Source: Cytauxzoon felis (taxonomy: Eukaryota; Apicomplexa; Aconoidasida; Piroplasmida; Theileriidae). From it: DNA of 34,734 nucleotides. How positions within the stretch are numbered: position 1 is the stretch's first letter; the number at the start of each line of letters is the position of its first letter. Made by a program: the position numbers and the translations under genes. The stretch covers positions 1 through 34,734 of the forward strand of contig JAIQCW010000139.1 of assembly GCA_020283715.1 (NCBI GenBank). Direction: 5' to 3'. The notes under the pieces were generated by a model. It made no database searches, had not been told where the DNA came from, and saw only the letters and a program-made list of their open reading frames with translations. Below, piece by piece: positions 10,768 to 21,564 of this stretch.

Positions 10768-11074
10768 TTATTTCATTCTATCATCGCTTTTTTCGATTTC
10801 GTGTTCGATATTGACGTTATCAAGTTCTGAGATATCTTCATCGTACATTCTATCATTTTTATTGGGTATAAATCTGATATCACCGAAATCATGATAGATT
10901 GGTGTTTGTATATTATAAAATTTTCTAGCATTATCTTCAGCTTTTCTAATAGTAATAAAATTTAATATTTTTTTTAATTCTCCTAATTGTAATGAATAGA
11001 AATCAAGTTTATGTCGTTTCCATTTGAGTGGTATTTCATTAATAAATTCTGGTGATGTTAATTTATCGATTATA
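10768..11074 (-). other. open continuation of the uS10 gene after a one-base frame shift
   Basis: Directly after the uS10 stop the next frame is open for about 100 codons (NIIDKLTSPEFINEIPLKWKR...IEKSDDRMK) to TAA at 10768-10770. The composition and charge match the upstream protein. If the run of eight A on the coding strand (11078-11085) were seven, both parts would read as one protein. This is either a homopolymer error or a decayed tail. Confidence 0.5.
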
Positions 11075-11977
11075 TTATTTTTTTTCTATACGATTTTTAC
11101 GATTAAGATAATATTTAGATATCCAAATTTTTTTATTATTAAATGATTGATGTATTAATTTATTACGTATAGGTTTATTAGATTCTTCAAACCAATAATC
11201 AAATCCTACTAAATTTGGTAATGGTATCATTAATAATCCTTTAAAATTTGATTCATTTATATATTTATCTTTATCTATAGGGAATATATCTATTATTCTT
11301 ACATGTTCTTGTATCTCTACTAAATCTTTAGATCTTTTATCTATATGAGGTGATGATAAATAACACCATCTCTTTTTTTTCATTGGTATTGCCATTGCAT
11401 TTCTAATTTCTAAATTACTATTCTTCTTTATACCAATCTTTATACGTGTTATAGCTAATCCTAATAAATTCTTATAATATGATGCTAATCTTATCCTTAA
11501 AAAACAATTCTTTGGCCATTTATCAAATGATATATTCATTTCAGAATTAGGTAACATATATGGCATATCTAAATCATCACCAGGTTTCCAACCAGCTTTT
11601 GATTTTATTATCATTCTATCATTATCTTTCCATTGTATATTACGAAATTGAGGATATCTACGTTCATATGATGTATGTCCTCTTGAATTCGTATTCCAAT
11701 TATTAGATATTGTACCTTTCCTAATTACATCGTCCTGAATATTATACCTCGTCCTACTTCTTGGTCTATGGTCACGAAAGTGTCTAAAATTCATAAAACT
11801 TGAATATAAAGGATAATTATATGATTCTTTATATATAAATATAGATTTAATAAATGCTGGATAGTTGAAATGATGCTTAATATATAAATGTTGATCATTA
11901 ATAGACCCTGTACAACATATATGACTAGACATTTGGATTACAACAAAAATAACAACTATCCAAGACAATGATATCAT
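11075..11977 (-). CDS. organellar ribosomal protein uS10 (S10), probably apicoplast
   Basis: A single exon of 300 codons from ATG at 11977 to TAA at 11075-11077. Residues of about 165-245 match uS10: LRIRLASYYKNLLGLAITRI, NAMAIPMKKKRWCYLSSPH and VEIQEHVRIIDIFP correspond to the family's LRIRLKAFD...., PLPTRKE..T.L.SPH and YEIR.H.RL.DI. uS10 sits in the head of the small subunit. The protein starts with a strong hydrophobic leader (MISLSWIVVIFVVIQ) followed by a basic, Asn-rich stretch, the pattern of apicoplast import; mitochondrial use cannot be excluded. It is far longer than bacterial S10 (about 100 residues), with extensions on both sides. The stop follows a run of eight A, and the frame reopens just beyond it. 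Confidence 0.8.
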   Translation of the reverse strand: MISLSWIVVIFVVIQMSSHICCTGSINDQHLYIKHHFNYPAFIKSIFIYKESYNYPLYSSFMNFRHFRDHRPRSRTRYNIQDDVIRKGTISNNWNTNSRGHTSYERRYPQFRNIQWKDNDRMIIKSKAGWKPGDDLDMPYMLPNSEMNISFDKWPKNCFLRIRLASYYKNLLGLAITRIKIGIKKNSNLEIRNAMAIPMKKKRWCYLSSPHIDKRSKDLVEIQEHVRIIDIFPIDKDKYINESNFKGLLMIPLPNLVGFDYWFEESNKPIRNKLIHQSFNNKKIWISKYYLNRKNRIEKK

Positions 11978-12089
11978 TTCTAGCGCAAAATGCGCGAAAA
12001 AATATATAAATATATATAATTATTACATTAATAATCACATTTGTCTAAAGACGACATGTTGGGAAAGGTAAGGGTGTATAAGCTAAGGA

Positions 12090-14510
12090 TCAATCCATTG
12101 TAAAATATAAATCAGCAGCTTTTTGTTCTTTATCCTTAACAGAATCTAATTTATTAATTCGAGGTCTGAAATTAGTAGGATCTCTTCTAAAAGTTACATC
12201 CAATGATTTCAAGAATCGATTAAAGCCAACAAATAAAGGCTCTGGTGCTAAAGCAGTAGCCTCAATACTATAAAAAGAATGATGAAGAATAATTTTTTTA
12301 TAAAAAAATACCCAGGTTTGCCTTCAAAGACAATGACTCTATTAGCTAAATAAGTAGCCATTATGAAGTCATGTTCCACTACGAATGTCGTTTTTTTATG
12401 GAAAAATGTAAATCTTTTTATAATTTTACTAGCTAAAATACGTTGTTCAGAATCTAAATATGCTGAAGGCTCATCTATAAGATATATATCAGCAGGTTTT
12501 CCTAACACTAAAATCAATGCTACACGCTGTAATTCACCACCAGATAGATTCTTAACCTGATTATCTAATAATCCTTCAACTTGTAAAGGCTTTACTACAT
12601 CTGTCTGAAATGATGGATTAGCAAATGATTCCCTTATCTTTGTTAAAAATAATTGCCTCAATGTACCATCAAATTTTGCTGTAATAGTTTGTGGCTTGTA
12701 ACTGACCGATAATTTAGGCATATCATTTTCAGCACCCGAATTACTAGGCTCCATTACACCAGCAAGCATCCTAAAATACAATTAATCAACACCATATATT
12801 AAACCCACTTTATAAATGTCGTTTTACCCGTACCATTCTCACCAAGCAATACTATAATCTCAGAATCACAAAAATCACCAGGCATAACCTTCAATGTAAA
12901 TGAACCCAATTCCTTAGTCAACATAGGATATTTATACGAATGTAAACGCTGAAAATATATTATATATATAAGTAAGTCATAAACAAATGTTGACATTACA
13001 CGAGGCATAAGTTTTTGTTCCACCTTAGGTCCAATCCACCTCTCCTTCTCTTGCAGAGAGCTCTTCCAATTACCTATCTCTAAAGAGTAGAGCCACTCCC
13101 GGAGATCGTGGCGAAGGTAGTGATGAAAGTATAGTTGAGGATGTAACCTCAAGTGGAACCCGTAGCTGATCTATGGGAAGCGGAGGGGGAAGTAAATAGA
13201 AGAGCTGTCTGCAAGACGAAGAAAGGTGGATTGGACTTCAGGTGGAGCAAACAACAGATTTTCCACTTCATTTACTGTAAACAAACCTCGACTTCTTCCA
13301 TATCGATATCGGCGGCGACTTTGAAGCAGAGTGATTCGTCTCTGAATCTGAGATTTTCGGTTGGTATGAAGCCTAAGAATTCATGGATTTATATGGAGCA
13401 AACTTACCATCTAGGAATATATTTATCCCTTCCTTAACGGTAAAGGGTGAGGTGACTACACCATAGACAGAGGGTTTACCCCAAAGACAACAAACATAAT
13501 CCGATAGATAATCCAAGACAGATAAATCATGTTCTACTACAATTATATAACGCTCATGTTGTATACATTGACGTATAGTTCTGGCAGCTATGATCCTCTG
13601 CCTAATGTCCAAATAACTACTGGGTTCATCAAACATTAACACGTCAGTATCGCATAAAATCGCGACACAAATAGCAAATCTCTGCAATTCTCCACCTGAT
13701 AATTCAGAAACTTTGCGCGACATTAAATGAGATAATTCTAAAGTCACTACTAAATCATCAGCCATTCCTCTCTTATCTTTAGATTCTATGATCTCACCAA
13801 CAGTCCCAGAGACCTGAAAAAGTATGGGATGAAACATTATAAGTTCCAACCTGTTTAGCAATATTATCCACATATTGAGGCTTGACAGCCGTCTTTAAAT
13901 TGTCCGCTTGCATCCTCGTAAAGTAACCTTGAAGTTCTGATCCACGAAAGTATTGCAAAATCTCAGGCCAATCAGGTGGATCGTTATACCTCCCCAAATT
14001 TGGCTTCTGTTTCCCAGCTAAAATCTTCAAGGCCGTAGACTTCCCAATACCATTGGTACCAACAAGTCCAAGGATCTACAAGTAAAAATGATATATAATA
14101 ACTCTAACATACTTGGCCAGGCCTGGGAACAGGTAATCTATGAAGCTTAAAAGTATTAGGTCCAAAGCGATGAGTCGTATCCTTTCCTAGATCTCTAGGC
14201 AAGTTAATGATATTTATAGCCTCAAATGGACATTTTTTAACACAAATACCACATCCAATACATAAATGCTCCGATATAAATGCGATTTTACTGGTAGGCT
14301 CTACTACAATACACTGTTTTCCTATAGATAATATATAAAGGAGGTATATTACGGTCATAAAGTCAAACCTGTCTTAGTTACAGGGCAATTACGCCTACAT
14401 TCCTGTCTACATTTTTTTGGTTTACATTTATCAGTAGAAACTATAGCTATACGCAATTTACTATCAGTAAATCCAGAATCTGAATCTTTATTCCTATCTT
14501 GCCTACGCAT
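12090..14510 (-). CDS. ABCE1: ABCE1/Rli1, iron-sulfur ABC ATPase of ribosome recycling
   Basis: Eight exons on the minus strand (14369-14510, 14113-14321, 13851-14075, 13408-13813, 13287-13372, 12809-12948, 12312-12770, 12090-12267) join in frame to 614 codons, the usual family length. The N-terminus has the two iron-sulfur motifs ([16 protein letters not shown] and [16 protein letters not shown]), then the first Walker A (GTNGIGKST), signature LSGGELQR and Walker [14 protein letters not shown], then a second set: [23 protein letters not shown] and [16 protein letters not shown]1 splits 80S ribosomes after termination and aids initiation; it acts in the cytosol. All residues needed for ATP binding and hydrolysis appear intact. 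Introns are 35-50 bp except intron 5 (12949-13286, 338 bp), which contains a repeat cluster. One donor reads GTGGGT. Confidence 0.95.
13019..13246. mobile_element. inverted-repeat element inside ABCE1 intron 5
   Basis: The two ends form near-perfect inverted repeats of about 48 bp: the left starts ccaccttaggtccaatcc and carries CTCTTGCAGAG (13048-13058); the right, read on the other strand, starts ccacctgaagtccaatcc and carries GTCTTGCAGAC. The hairpin stem differs at its outer pair (C-G against G-C) while the loop is the same. Inside are CTCTAAAGAG, CCACTCCCGGAGATCGTGG and CCCGTAGCTGATC modules. The host intron is some 300 bp longer than its neighbours. Confidence 0.7.
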
Positions 14511-14963
14511 TTTAATGAAGATATTACATTGCAACTAAACTCGGGGTCAAATATGGTGATGCTCCAACCTCTACTACAAGTCGACCCAAGCTTACATCAA
14601 TAGATAAAAATAATGACAGATATCATCAAAATTAAATTAAATAATAATTTGTAAACATCTTATGGTATATTATTCCAGATTTTCGTCAGTTTTTCGATGG
14701 AATCGTCAATTACCATATCTTCCTTTGACTCCAAGGCTTAAACATATTTAATTTAATTCATTATGCCATCATCTACAACTTTTATAAATATGCATTTAAT
14801 ATTATACATCACTTTTTCAACTTTGGATAAATGCATAGGTTGAACATTACAGAACTTGGACTCTGCCTCCGCTACGATCTGCAAGCCTAATTTTCTAATG
14901 TTAACCGACAATATCCCTCTTGCAGACACATTTTGGAGATAAAAGGACTTTTAGTACTAAAAA
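14511..14963. promoter_or_regulatory. divergent intergenic region between ABCE1 and RRP36
   Basis: About 450 bases separate two divergent start codons, so both promoters should lie here. The sequence is AT-rich with one less AT-rich patch near 14860-14930. No named promoter motif was identified. Confidence 0.4.
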
Positions 14964-15636
14964 ATGAGTAAGAACAAGGCACCTGTTGAACTACCAAACG
15001 ATGCTGAAGTGAATCCCTACGCCAAGACCAGTCTTGGAAAAAAGCCAGGCGGGAGATTAATATCCAGAGATCCTAGATTCAGTGACTTATCAGGTATAGA
15101 AATGTTTATTTTGATGATTTATTAGCTCGATAGGGAAATTGGATCTTGACATGTTCAAAAAGTCGTATGGATTCTTAAATGACATGCGCAAGGCTGAATT
15201 TCTAAAGATTAAAGAGGCGGTTAAGATTTACGAGAGGTTTGGTCCAACAAGTACTAAAGGAACGGAAGCATTGGATGAATTATCGCATTTTAACATCACA
15301 AATATCGATGAAGCTAAACGAGCGCTCAATAAATACGAGACTGAGAGATTACAACTTGAGCAGATGAATGAACTAAAGACGTTAAAGAAGGAATTGATTG
15401 AGAAGGAGAAGGCCAAAATTATTAGTACTGGGAAGAAGCCCTACTTTTATGCCGATAAAAAGATCAAGAAGTTATATAAAGAAATACAAAATGAAAAGAT
15501 TAAAGAGGCATTATCTTCAAATTCAATAAATACTAGCTCTGTACGAACAATTCATAAGAAACTCGCTTCTAAGAGTAGGAGGAAACTTCCAAAGGAGCGT
15601 AAATACAACTATATACCCAAGGCAAGGGATAATTAA
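14964..15636 (+). CDS. RRP36: RRP36-like rRNA processing protein
   Basis: Two exons (14964-15093 and 15134-15636) joined by a 40-bp intron give 210 codons. The join restores the family's landmark DPRFSDLSGKLDLDMFKKSYGFL, equivalent to DPRF..L.G......F...Y.FL at the start of the RRP36 (DUF947) domain. The rest is a lysine/glutamate-rich helical stretch with K..L..E...... repeats and a basic tail (SKSRRKLPKERKYNYIP), also typical. RRP36 acts in the nucleolus in early cleavage of pre-rRNA for the small subunit. The family is normally 200-350 residues, so the gene looks complete. It diverges from ABCE1. Confidence 0.85.
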
Positions 15637-15723
15637 TATACTATCTTAATTTAATATATGATTTCACCTACAAATGTCTATTTTCCTTGACCCCATTGGG
15701 CCTTGGTGTTCACTTTATATAAA

Positions 15724-16056
15724 ATGTCAATTAAAGACGTTGTACAACGTCTAGAAAAATGGAATCGCTTATTCACTACTACTAAATGGGCACCATTGGG
15801 TAATGAAGTCGCTGAAGGACCAAATAGCAAGTATACAAACTTCTCACTACAACATGTTATGGACAAATTTAATTTTTTGCCATCAATGCTATTACAAAAA
15901 GAGTTTTTAATGCCTTTATGTTTTAAAAATCCTGAGATTGTAGAAGACGCGTTCCTGAAGCATCATAAGTTCAACTACTATGTGGAGACGGATGTCGCGG
16001 TACCGACAAATGATAGCGAAAGCTCACAAGACACTGTGAATAAGCAACACAAATAA
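15724..16056 (+). CDS. small conserved-looking protein of unknown function
   Basis: A single exon of 110 codons from ATG at 15724 to TAA at 16054-16056, following RRP36 by about 90 bases on the same strand. The product begins MSIKDVVQRLEKWNRLFTTT and has a central FNFLPSMLLQKEFLMPLCF stretch that is hydrophobic but not a clear membrane span, then an acidic, Ser-rich tail. Codon use resembles neighbouring genes. I do not recognise a family; small size and position next to organelle-related genes are no proof of function. Confidence 0.6.
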   Translation: MSIKDVVQRLEKWNRLFTTTKWAPLGNEVAEGPNSKYTNFSLQHVMDKFNFLPSMLLQKEFLMPLCFKNPEIVEDAFLKHHKFNYYVETDVAVPTNDSESSQDTVNKQHK

Positions 16057-16070
16057 TTAAATTTAATATT

Positions 16071-16796
16071 TTAAGCTTCAGTTGTTTGTGATTTACTTTG
16101 TTCCTTGATTGTATTCACCACGTCATTATGCTGACTCTTTAACGCCATCATTCTCTTGTTGTAAAATGCCTCATCTTCTGGGTCTAACCACTCTGTAGGC
16201 TCTTCCTTTAACTTGGCCCTCATGTATTCTTCCCTCTCTCTTCCCCCTCTTAGACGACGCCATTCGAAAAATGGAACGTGAAGGACCTTGTAACCCATTT
16301 TCGTAAGAAGTCTATGTTTAAGCTTAGTATATGCCGTATATTTTGTACTATTTGAATAAAAATGCGATGGACCATCGACTTCTATAGCTATTGGCCTATC
16401 ATCACCAACAGGTACATTTCCATTTTCATCAGCCAGCGGTCCACTGAGTTTGCGCGTCAATTCTCGTATCAATTCCTCCTTTTGTAACTGCTGCTCAGGT
16501 GATAATTGCTCAGGATCCGCATCAAAATAGTATTTACTATGAGGGCCATCCTTGTTATGCTTATGATGTTGACCATTTGACGCTTTAGTCATCCACTTGG
16601 AGTCTTGCTTACTAGATTGACCATTATCCGCATTAGAATCATCACTATCGATCTTTTCTTGTACATCTGTACTACTAGAATGAAAGTAACGCGACGTTTT
16701 ATAGGAGGGTGGACCAATGACGTGAAGACCATACTTTCCATAAGAAAAGTTACGGTTTAAATTATTTAAAATTAAAGAATATATTTTTAAAGACAT
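16071..16796 (-). CDS. small RAP-domain protein, probably mitochondrial
   Basis: A single exon of 241 codons from ATG at 16796. The C-terminal third is a RAP domain: [17 protein letters not shown], then [20 protein letters not shown] and [12 protein letters not shown] match the domain's DGPSHF, T..K.R.L...GY.V..VP..EW order. RAP proteins bind RNA in organelles, chiefly mitochondrial rRNA fragments and transcripts in apicomplexans. The N-terminus ([20 protein letters not shown]...RYFHSSS) has basic and hydroxylated residues without acids, as in mitochondrial presequences. Unlike most family members there are no recognisable helical repeats before the domain, only a Ser/Asp/His/Lys-rich linker. 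The 5' end lies 98 bases from an inverted-repeat element. Confidence 0.85.
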   Translation of the reverse strand: MSLKIYSLILNNLNRNFSYGKYGLHVIGPPSYKTSRYFHSSSTDVQEKIDSDDSNADNGQSSKQDSKWMTKASNGQHHKHNKDGPHSKYYFDADPEQLSPEQQLQKEELIRELTRKLSGPLADENGNVPVGDDRPIAIEVDGPSHFYSNSTKYTAYTKLKHRLLTKMGYKVLHVPFFEWRRLRGGREREEYMRAKLKEEPTEWLDPEDEAFYNKRMMALKSQHNDVVNTIKEQSKSQTTEA

Positions 16797-16893
16797 TATT
16801 TATAATTTAATTTATTTTATTTTATAATGATTACAATATTCATAGGGACATATCTTCTCCTCAGTTGAGGCCCGAACCTCTACACCCCGTCTT

Positions 16894-17072
16894 CCACCTA
16901 AGGTCGTCCTGCCGTCAGCTCTTCCTTTTATCTTCCCCTCAAGCTCCCGTAGATCGCTCTCGGGTTCCACTCGAGGTCCAGTACTATTCTCCATCTCCAC
17001 GATCTCTGGGAGTGGCTTTACTCTTTAGAGATAGGTAATTGGAAGAGCTGACGGCAGGACGACCTTAGGTGG
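16894..17072. mobile_element. 179-bp element with perfect 32-bp terminal inverted repeats
   Basis: 16894-16925 (starts ccacctaaggtcgtcctgcc) is the exact reverse complement of 17041-17072 (ends ggcaggacgaccttaggtgg). Between them lie a CTCCCGTAGATCG module, the boundary word ccactcgaggtcc and the pair CCACGATCTCTGGGAGTGG and CTCTTTAGAG (17021-17030). It sits between two divergent genes, where promoters would be expected. Perfect identity over 32 bp suggests a recent origin or selection on the hairpin. Confidence 0.75.
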
Positions 17073-17305
17073 AACATCAAGTAGAAGACAATTCTTACTC
17101 GAGTAGATAGTATTTATACATCAAGTTTAGTCTGTACTATTCTTCTATGCTCAATATTCTTACCTATGCACTATGCATCTCATCAAGGAAAAAATTTCTC
17201 TTCATATCATCTTTCACATATCACTCTACTTTTCTTATAATAAATCTCACTTATAATGTTATTTACATCTCAAATAATCTCATCTCCTTGCTGTAATGTG
17301 TAGAA

Positions 17306-18670
17306 ATGACGTTTGATTTGGATGAGGATTATTCGTATGACAGTGGTACCTCTAGATTTAAGAATCATACGTATGGCCTAAAAGGTCATGAATATGAGCC
17401 ATCAATAAAGAGTAATTCTGAGAAGAGTAACACTTCAACTACATTTTCATTGAGAAGTATTGAGGTTTATTAGGAAAATTTCATTAAATCTACAGGTTAC
17501 TTATCGCAGATTAAGACGAAATACAATAAGGATATGGCAATTGTCCCTTTAAAATTTGAGAAGGAGTATGTAAATGTGCCTAAAAATACTGGAAATACTA
17601 TACCAGAGGATAAAAATGTAAGTGGAACTTGATGGGAATATTGAAATTATAGGAGCGCATGTCAAAATTAGAAAAGAGTTTAACTGGTATACAATCAAAT
17701 ATTGAGCTGAAAAGGGGTACAATTTTAGAGGTAAAGTTGATGAGCTTTAAAATGAACGTCTAACACAATGTATAGAACATCTATCAGAAAATAAATCAAT
17801 TGGAGGGTAAAATAACAGAAGGGGAATCGACATCAAATTATAAACTCTCTCAATTAACCCAAAAGGTAAAGCATATTATAAATGTCCAACATGTAGTCAT
17901 CTCCAGATCGATTCTATAGAGAAGTCAATAGAAGCTATTAATAAGAAGCACGAGGTGATCTTGAAGGAGAAGACAAGTACTATAGACATCATATGTAACA
18001 AGTATGACTAATTGCCGCTACATAATTATTTCTCAGGTTCGCAGAGACTATAACATCAGAGCAAGACAAATGGAAACAAATGGAAAGAGAAACGATTGCC
18101 TCTGTCAATGAGCAGATTAATGCAGTAACGTTTATATATAAATGTCCTCTATAAACATCGACTGATAGTAGGGATATAAGTGATATGCAAAATGCCAAAT
18201 CTGGAATCGTCTCAAATTTGAAAACCTATATTGACATTGAGATACCACAACTTAAGGTCAAACTGGACAAGTTGAATGATGACATTTACCACATGGAGGA
18301 TATGTTAGTTGAAGCCCTTTATCATCTGAAAATCCATCAACACATTCATCATGTTACAATTTCCAGAATAATCAACAAGACATCGGAGGATTTAATAATG
18401 TTAGCTGATTACATAAAGCAGGAAGATGATCAAATGTAAGTTTGAGGGATGATGTTACTTATAGTACAACAGATACGACGTGAGAAATAATATTTTGTCC
18501 GAAGTTCATAAAGAGTTGGGCAATATAAAATCGCAAATCAGCCAAGTATATAATTTATGAATCATTAACCTTGATTAAACATCCAGGAATGTGAAGAACG
18601 AGAGGCAACTCAGATTAAATTGACAGCGTTGATGGAGGAGACGATCAGAAGATTGGGGTCACCATTATAA
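17306..18670 (+). CDS. SF-assemblin/beta-giardin-like coiled-coil protein
   Basis: ATG at 17306 opens a gene of about nine exons with 30-45 bp introns, ending TAA at 18668-18670. The joined product, roughly 330 residues, has a short Ser-rich head followed by long heptad-rich helix: LEKSLTGIQSNIELKRGTIL, IDSIEKSIEAINKKHEVIL, IPQLKVKLDKLNDDIYHMED, and an end of ECEEREATQIKLTALMEETI. A non-helical head, an unbroken rod of this size and an EREE.T...L...MEE end fit striated-fiber assemblins, which in apicomplexans form the fibre that links the centrosome to the daughter apical complex. The call rests on overall form and the C-terminal motif; another coiled-coil protein is possible. Confidence 0.6.
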
Positions 18671-18824
18671 ATGAATTTCCATTTTGAATAATTCATTAAA
18701 CAATAAAATAAATATAATTAATTGATTTTATTTATATATATATCAATTATAACATTGGAAAGACGTCAAGCTATGTACGAAGTTTATGGTGACTTAGGCA
18801 GATGTATATTGCCAATATAGTAGA

Positions 18825-20819
18825 ATGGCCAATACTGAGGATTCTATAAGATTATATTTTCCAGGTTTGTTTTATGACTTTTTTTGCATATTATTACCTA
18901 GTTTTGGATTATGTAAATGATATTCGCTATAAACATGGGATAAAGTTGGAGGAATATGGTCGTTATCGCAAATATTGTTCAAAGAAGTTGCATATTATAC
19001 GAAGGAAGCTGAGAACGACCAATATAAAACCGGGAAAGTATATTCATGAAGAATTTCCTGTTGTTATTAATGATACAAGGTAATTTATATTAATATTATA
19101 TACTTGATATATAGATATTTCGAGATTCTGACTATACGAGTAGAAAGATCATGGACTTATGCTATGGAATTAAAGTCGAAGATTGAGGCAACTTCATCAG
19201 TTGGTATCATTATTTTATTAATATTATTTTCTATAGAGAAACAAGGGTAGACATCATTATATGAGGAGATTAGGTAAAGCATATCGCATATCTATAAAGT
19301 TGGAGGATTTATCATTAGAATTTGGTGACAATACTACTGTAAATAATTCCAAGGTTTATTTATTGACATTTATAGATGTAATATTATAGATATATCGGAA
19401 ATATATTGAGGGTGTTTTAAAGTTTGAATTGGAACAATTTGAAGATGCTCATTCATTACTTACAGCTTATTCTACAGTATTAGATCAAAAGATTCGTTCT
19501 ACACAAGGATTAATTTCTGAAGGTTATTCATTACAATTAAATCATGTTAATTCTATGTTGAAATTATGTACATTTCATATGAGAGTGATTGGTAAAAGTA
19601 TAACTACTAGAACTATTAATTATGAAGAAGATTATGATGCAGAATTAATATCAATACGTACATTAGATAATGGTGATGTTAATGTATATTGTAGGGGTAC
19701 TGAAATACCTATTACATCAAAGATGTTATTAGAAAAGATAATAGAGACATTAAATTCAATAGATTTATTAATAATATCAGATGTTACAATTACAAATTTA
19801 TCTAATTCAAATGATATTATACAAGAATTATATAATAAGATTATAATTAAAATATCAAAACAAGATTTATTAAATAATTATGAGGATATAATGATACAAT
19901 TTGGTGATTGTGTTAATATGATTTATTCAGAAGTAATGGTAAGTGTATTTGATATATATATATAATTATTTAATTTAATAGATGGATATTAATCAACAAA
20001 GTTCATTACAAAAATTAGAGAGTATGTTATAATAAACCCCATAATATTATTATTATTCAGTCTTTATATTATTAATGAAATCATTAATTGAAGTTGAAAA
20101 ACATGTAATACTTGAAATATTATCTATATATGATATATTAAATCAATATGGTAATATAAAATATATTTTATATTATTATAATCTTTATAGATTCTAATAC
20201 TTTACCTAATTGTAATGAAGGATTACGTTATACAAATTTATTAAAACAACAAATTACATTATTTATGGATGATTCTAATTTTGGTTCTATTTTTTTTAGC
20301 ACCAAATGAAATCATTCGTACTGTTAATGCATTTTTATTTGGTATATATAATTTTCATCAAGATAAACTTAATGAAGGTATGGCATTAATACAATGGGCT
20401 AATAAAAGACGTAATATAACATGTACTATACCAACAAATTTACAAACACGTTTATTATCTAGATGTTTATATTGTTTTATAATACTTTCGGTTAGTTTTA
20501 TTATATTATAAATAATTTATATATAGAATATTACATCTATTGCATCCGATCGCTTCTATAAACGTACATTCGCTATATTCGCAAGAAAAAAATTAATTAA
20601 TGAACAAGATTTATATAATAATAATACAAATATACTCAAATTATATGATATCGAAAAGAAATTATTACCATGTAAACCATTATTATTCGATCTAGCATTC
20701 ATACACTATAACCCACCAAATCTACAATCAATCACCAAATTCACCAAAGGTAAATAAAAATTTATATAAAATAACAATATTCAGGAGTTAGAAATATACT
20801 CGCATCACTCTGGAATTAA
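18825..20819 (+). CDS. SRP68: signal recognition particle subunit SRP68
   Basis: A multi-exon gene from ATG at 18825 (MANTEDSIRLYF) to TAA at 20817-20819, about 560 residues. The N-terminal RNA-binding part is recognisable: GIKLEEYGRYRKYCSKKLHI, RVERSWTYAMELKS and YMRRLGKAYR correspond to SRP68's H.DY..YR.YC..R..RLRK, ERAWSYAM.LK and R..SRLRKAVK. A helical tetratricopeptide-like stretch follows (RKYIEGVLKFELEQFEDAHS). SRP68 with SRP72 holds the S domain of SRP RNA for co-translational export. The frame is kept across introns except at 20290-20297, where a run of eight T puts NFGSIF and APNEIIRT in different frames; seven T would join them. A 16-base GTTCTA..TTTTAG intron would also repair it but is very short. 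Confidence 0.85.
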
Positions 20820-20888
20820 CATCACACATATAAATATAATCTTATATTATATTCATATATACATAAAATATTACAACTTGTTATCACT

Positions 20889-20994
20889 CCACCGAGGTCC
20901 AATCCAACTCTCTTCGTCCTGCCGTCAGCTTCTCTATTTACCTCCCCCTACGCTTCCCTGAGATCAGCTACGGGTTCCACCTGAGGTTACATCC
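20889..20994. repeat. single-unit GC-rich repeat
   Basis: The cleanest unit in the window: boundary word ccaccgaggtccaatcc, CTGCCGTCAG hairpin, ttctctatttacctccccct, CCCTGAGATCAGCTACGGG hairpin and closing word ccacctgaggttacatcc. It begins 70 bases after the SRP68 stop. Confidence 0.85.
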
Positions 20995-21364
20995 TCTAAT
21001 AATATATAAATTAATTGAATTACAATTATTATAATTAATATATAATATCGTTTACAACTGAAGTATAGGTTTGTATTAATTTTATAAAAGTGTAGTTATT
21101 TATATATATCTATATATATCTTATATAAGTAGTATACTACAATTCATGTTAGTAGATATATAGTATATATATTATTATAATTATTTATATTAATACTTAT
21201 ATAGCTTCATATAACTATACATCATCCTTCAATTGTATTATTATAAAAGTATATGTTATATTTAAAGAGAAATCTTCAATAGACATTAATATTATAGGGT
21301 AAATAGTGTTTATTATCCCGACACTTCTGGGGTATCAAAGTATCTATTTATTGTGCTTATACTT
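20995..21364. repeat. AT-rich segment duplicated at 33223-33550
   Basis: About 370 bases without a gene. Stretches such as catgttagtag, aattatttatattartactta and catccttcaattrtatta recur in the same order at 33223-33550. Both copies lie between two GC-rich clusters and between convergent genes, so they look like copies of one larger intergenic unit. Confidence 0.6.
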
Positions 21365-21500
21365 CTGCCACGATCTCTGGGAGTGGCTCTACTCTTTAGA
21401 GATAGGTAATTGGAAGAGCTGACGGCAGGACGACCTCAGGTGGAGAGGCTCCACGCCGAGTGGAAGAGAGTAGAATTGGACCTCGGTTGGAGAGCCTTCG
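21365..21500. repeat. GC-rich modular repeat cluster 10
   Basis: CCACGATCTCTGGGAGTGG, CTCTTTAGAG (21392-21401), CTGACGGCAG, the boundary word gacctcaggtgg, CTCCACGCCGAGTGG and a closing attggacctcggttgg followed by ccttcggtgtata. That last tail also follows the cluster that ends at 26785. It lies 65 bases from the NAC alpha stop. Confidence 0.8.
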
Positions 21501-21564
21501 GTGTATAATTTATTATTAGTGAAGTTGTAATGTGTATAATATGATATATGATATTGAATTGATG

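Noticed and set aside
13153..13437. A 94-codon plus-strand frame ([17 protein letters not shown])
   Set aside because: It spans the intron element and the antisense of ABCE1 exon 5; the minus-strand exon is a conserved protein.
14028..14054. An apparent one-base insertion in the first Walker A motif of ABCE1
   Set aside because: Recounting the bases showed GGGAAGTCTACG with no extra base; the exon is 225 bases and in frame.
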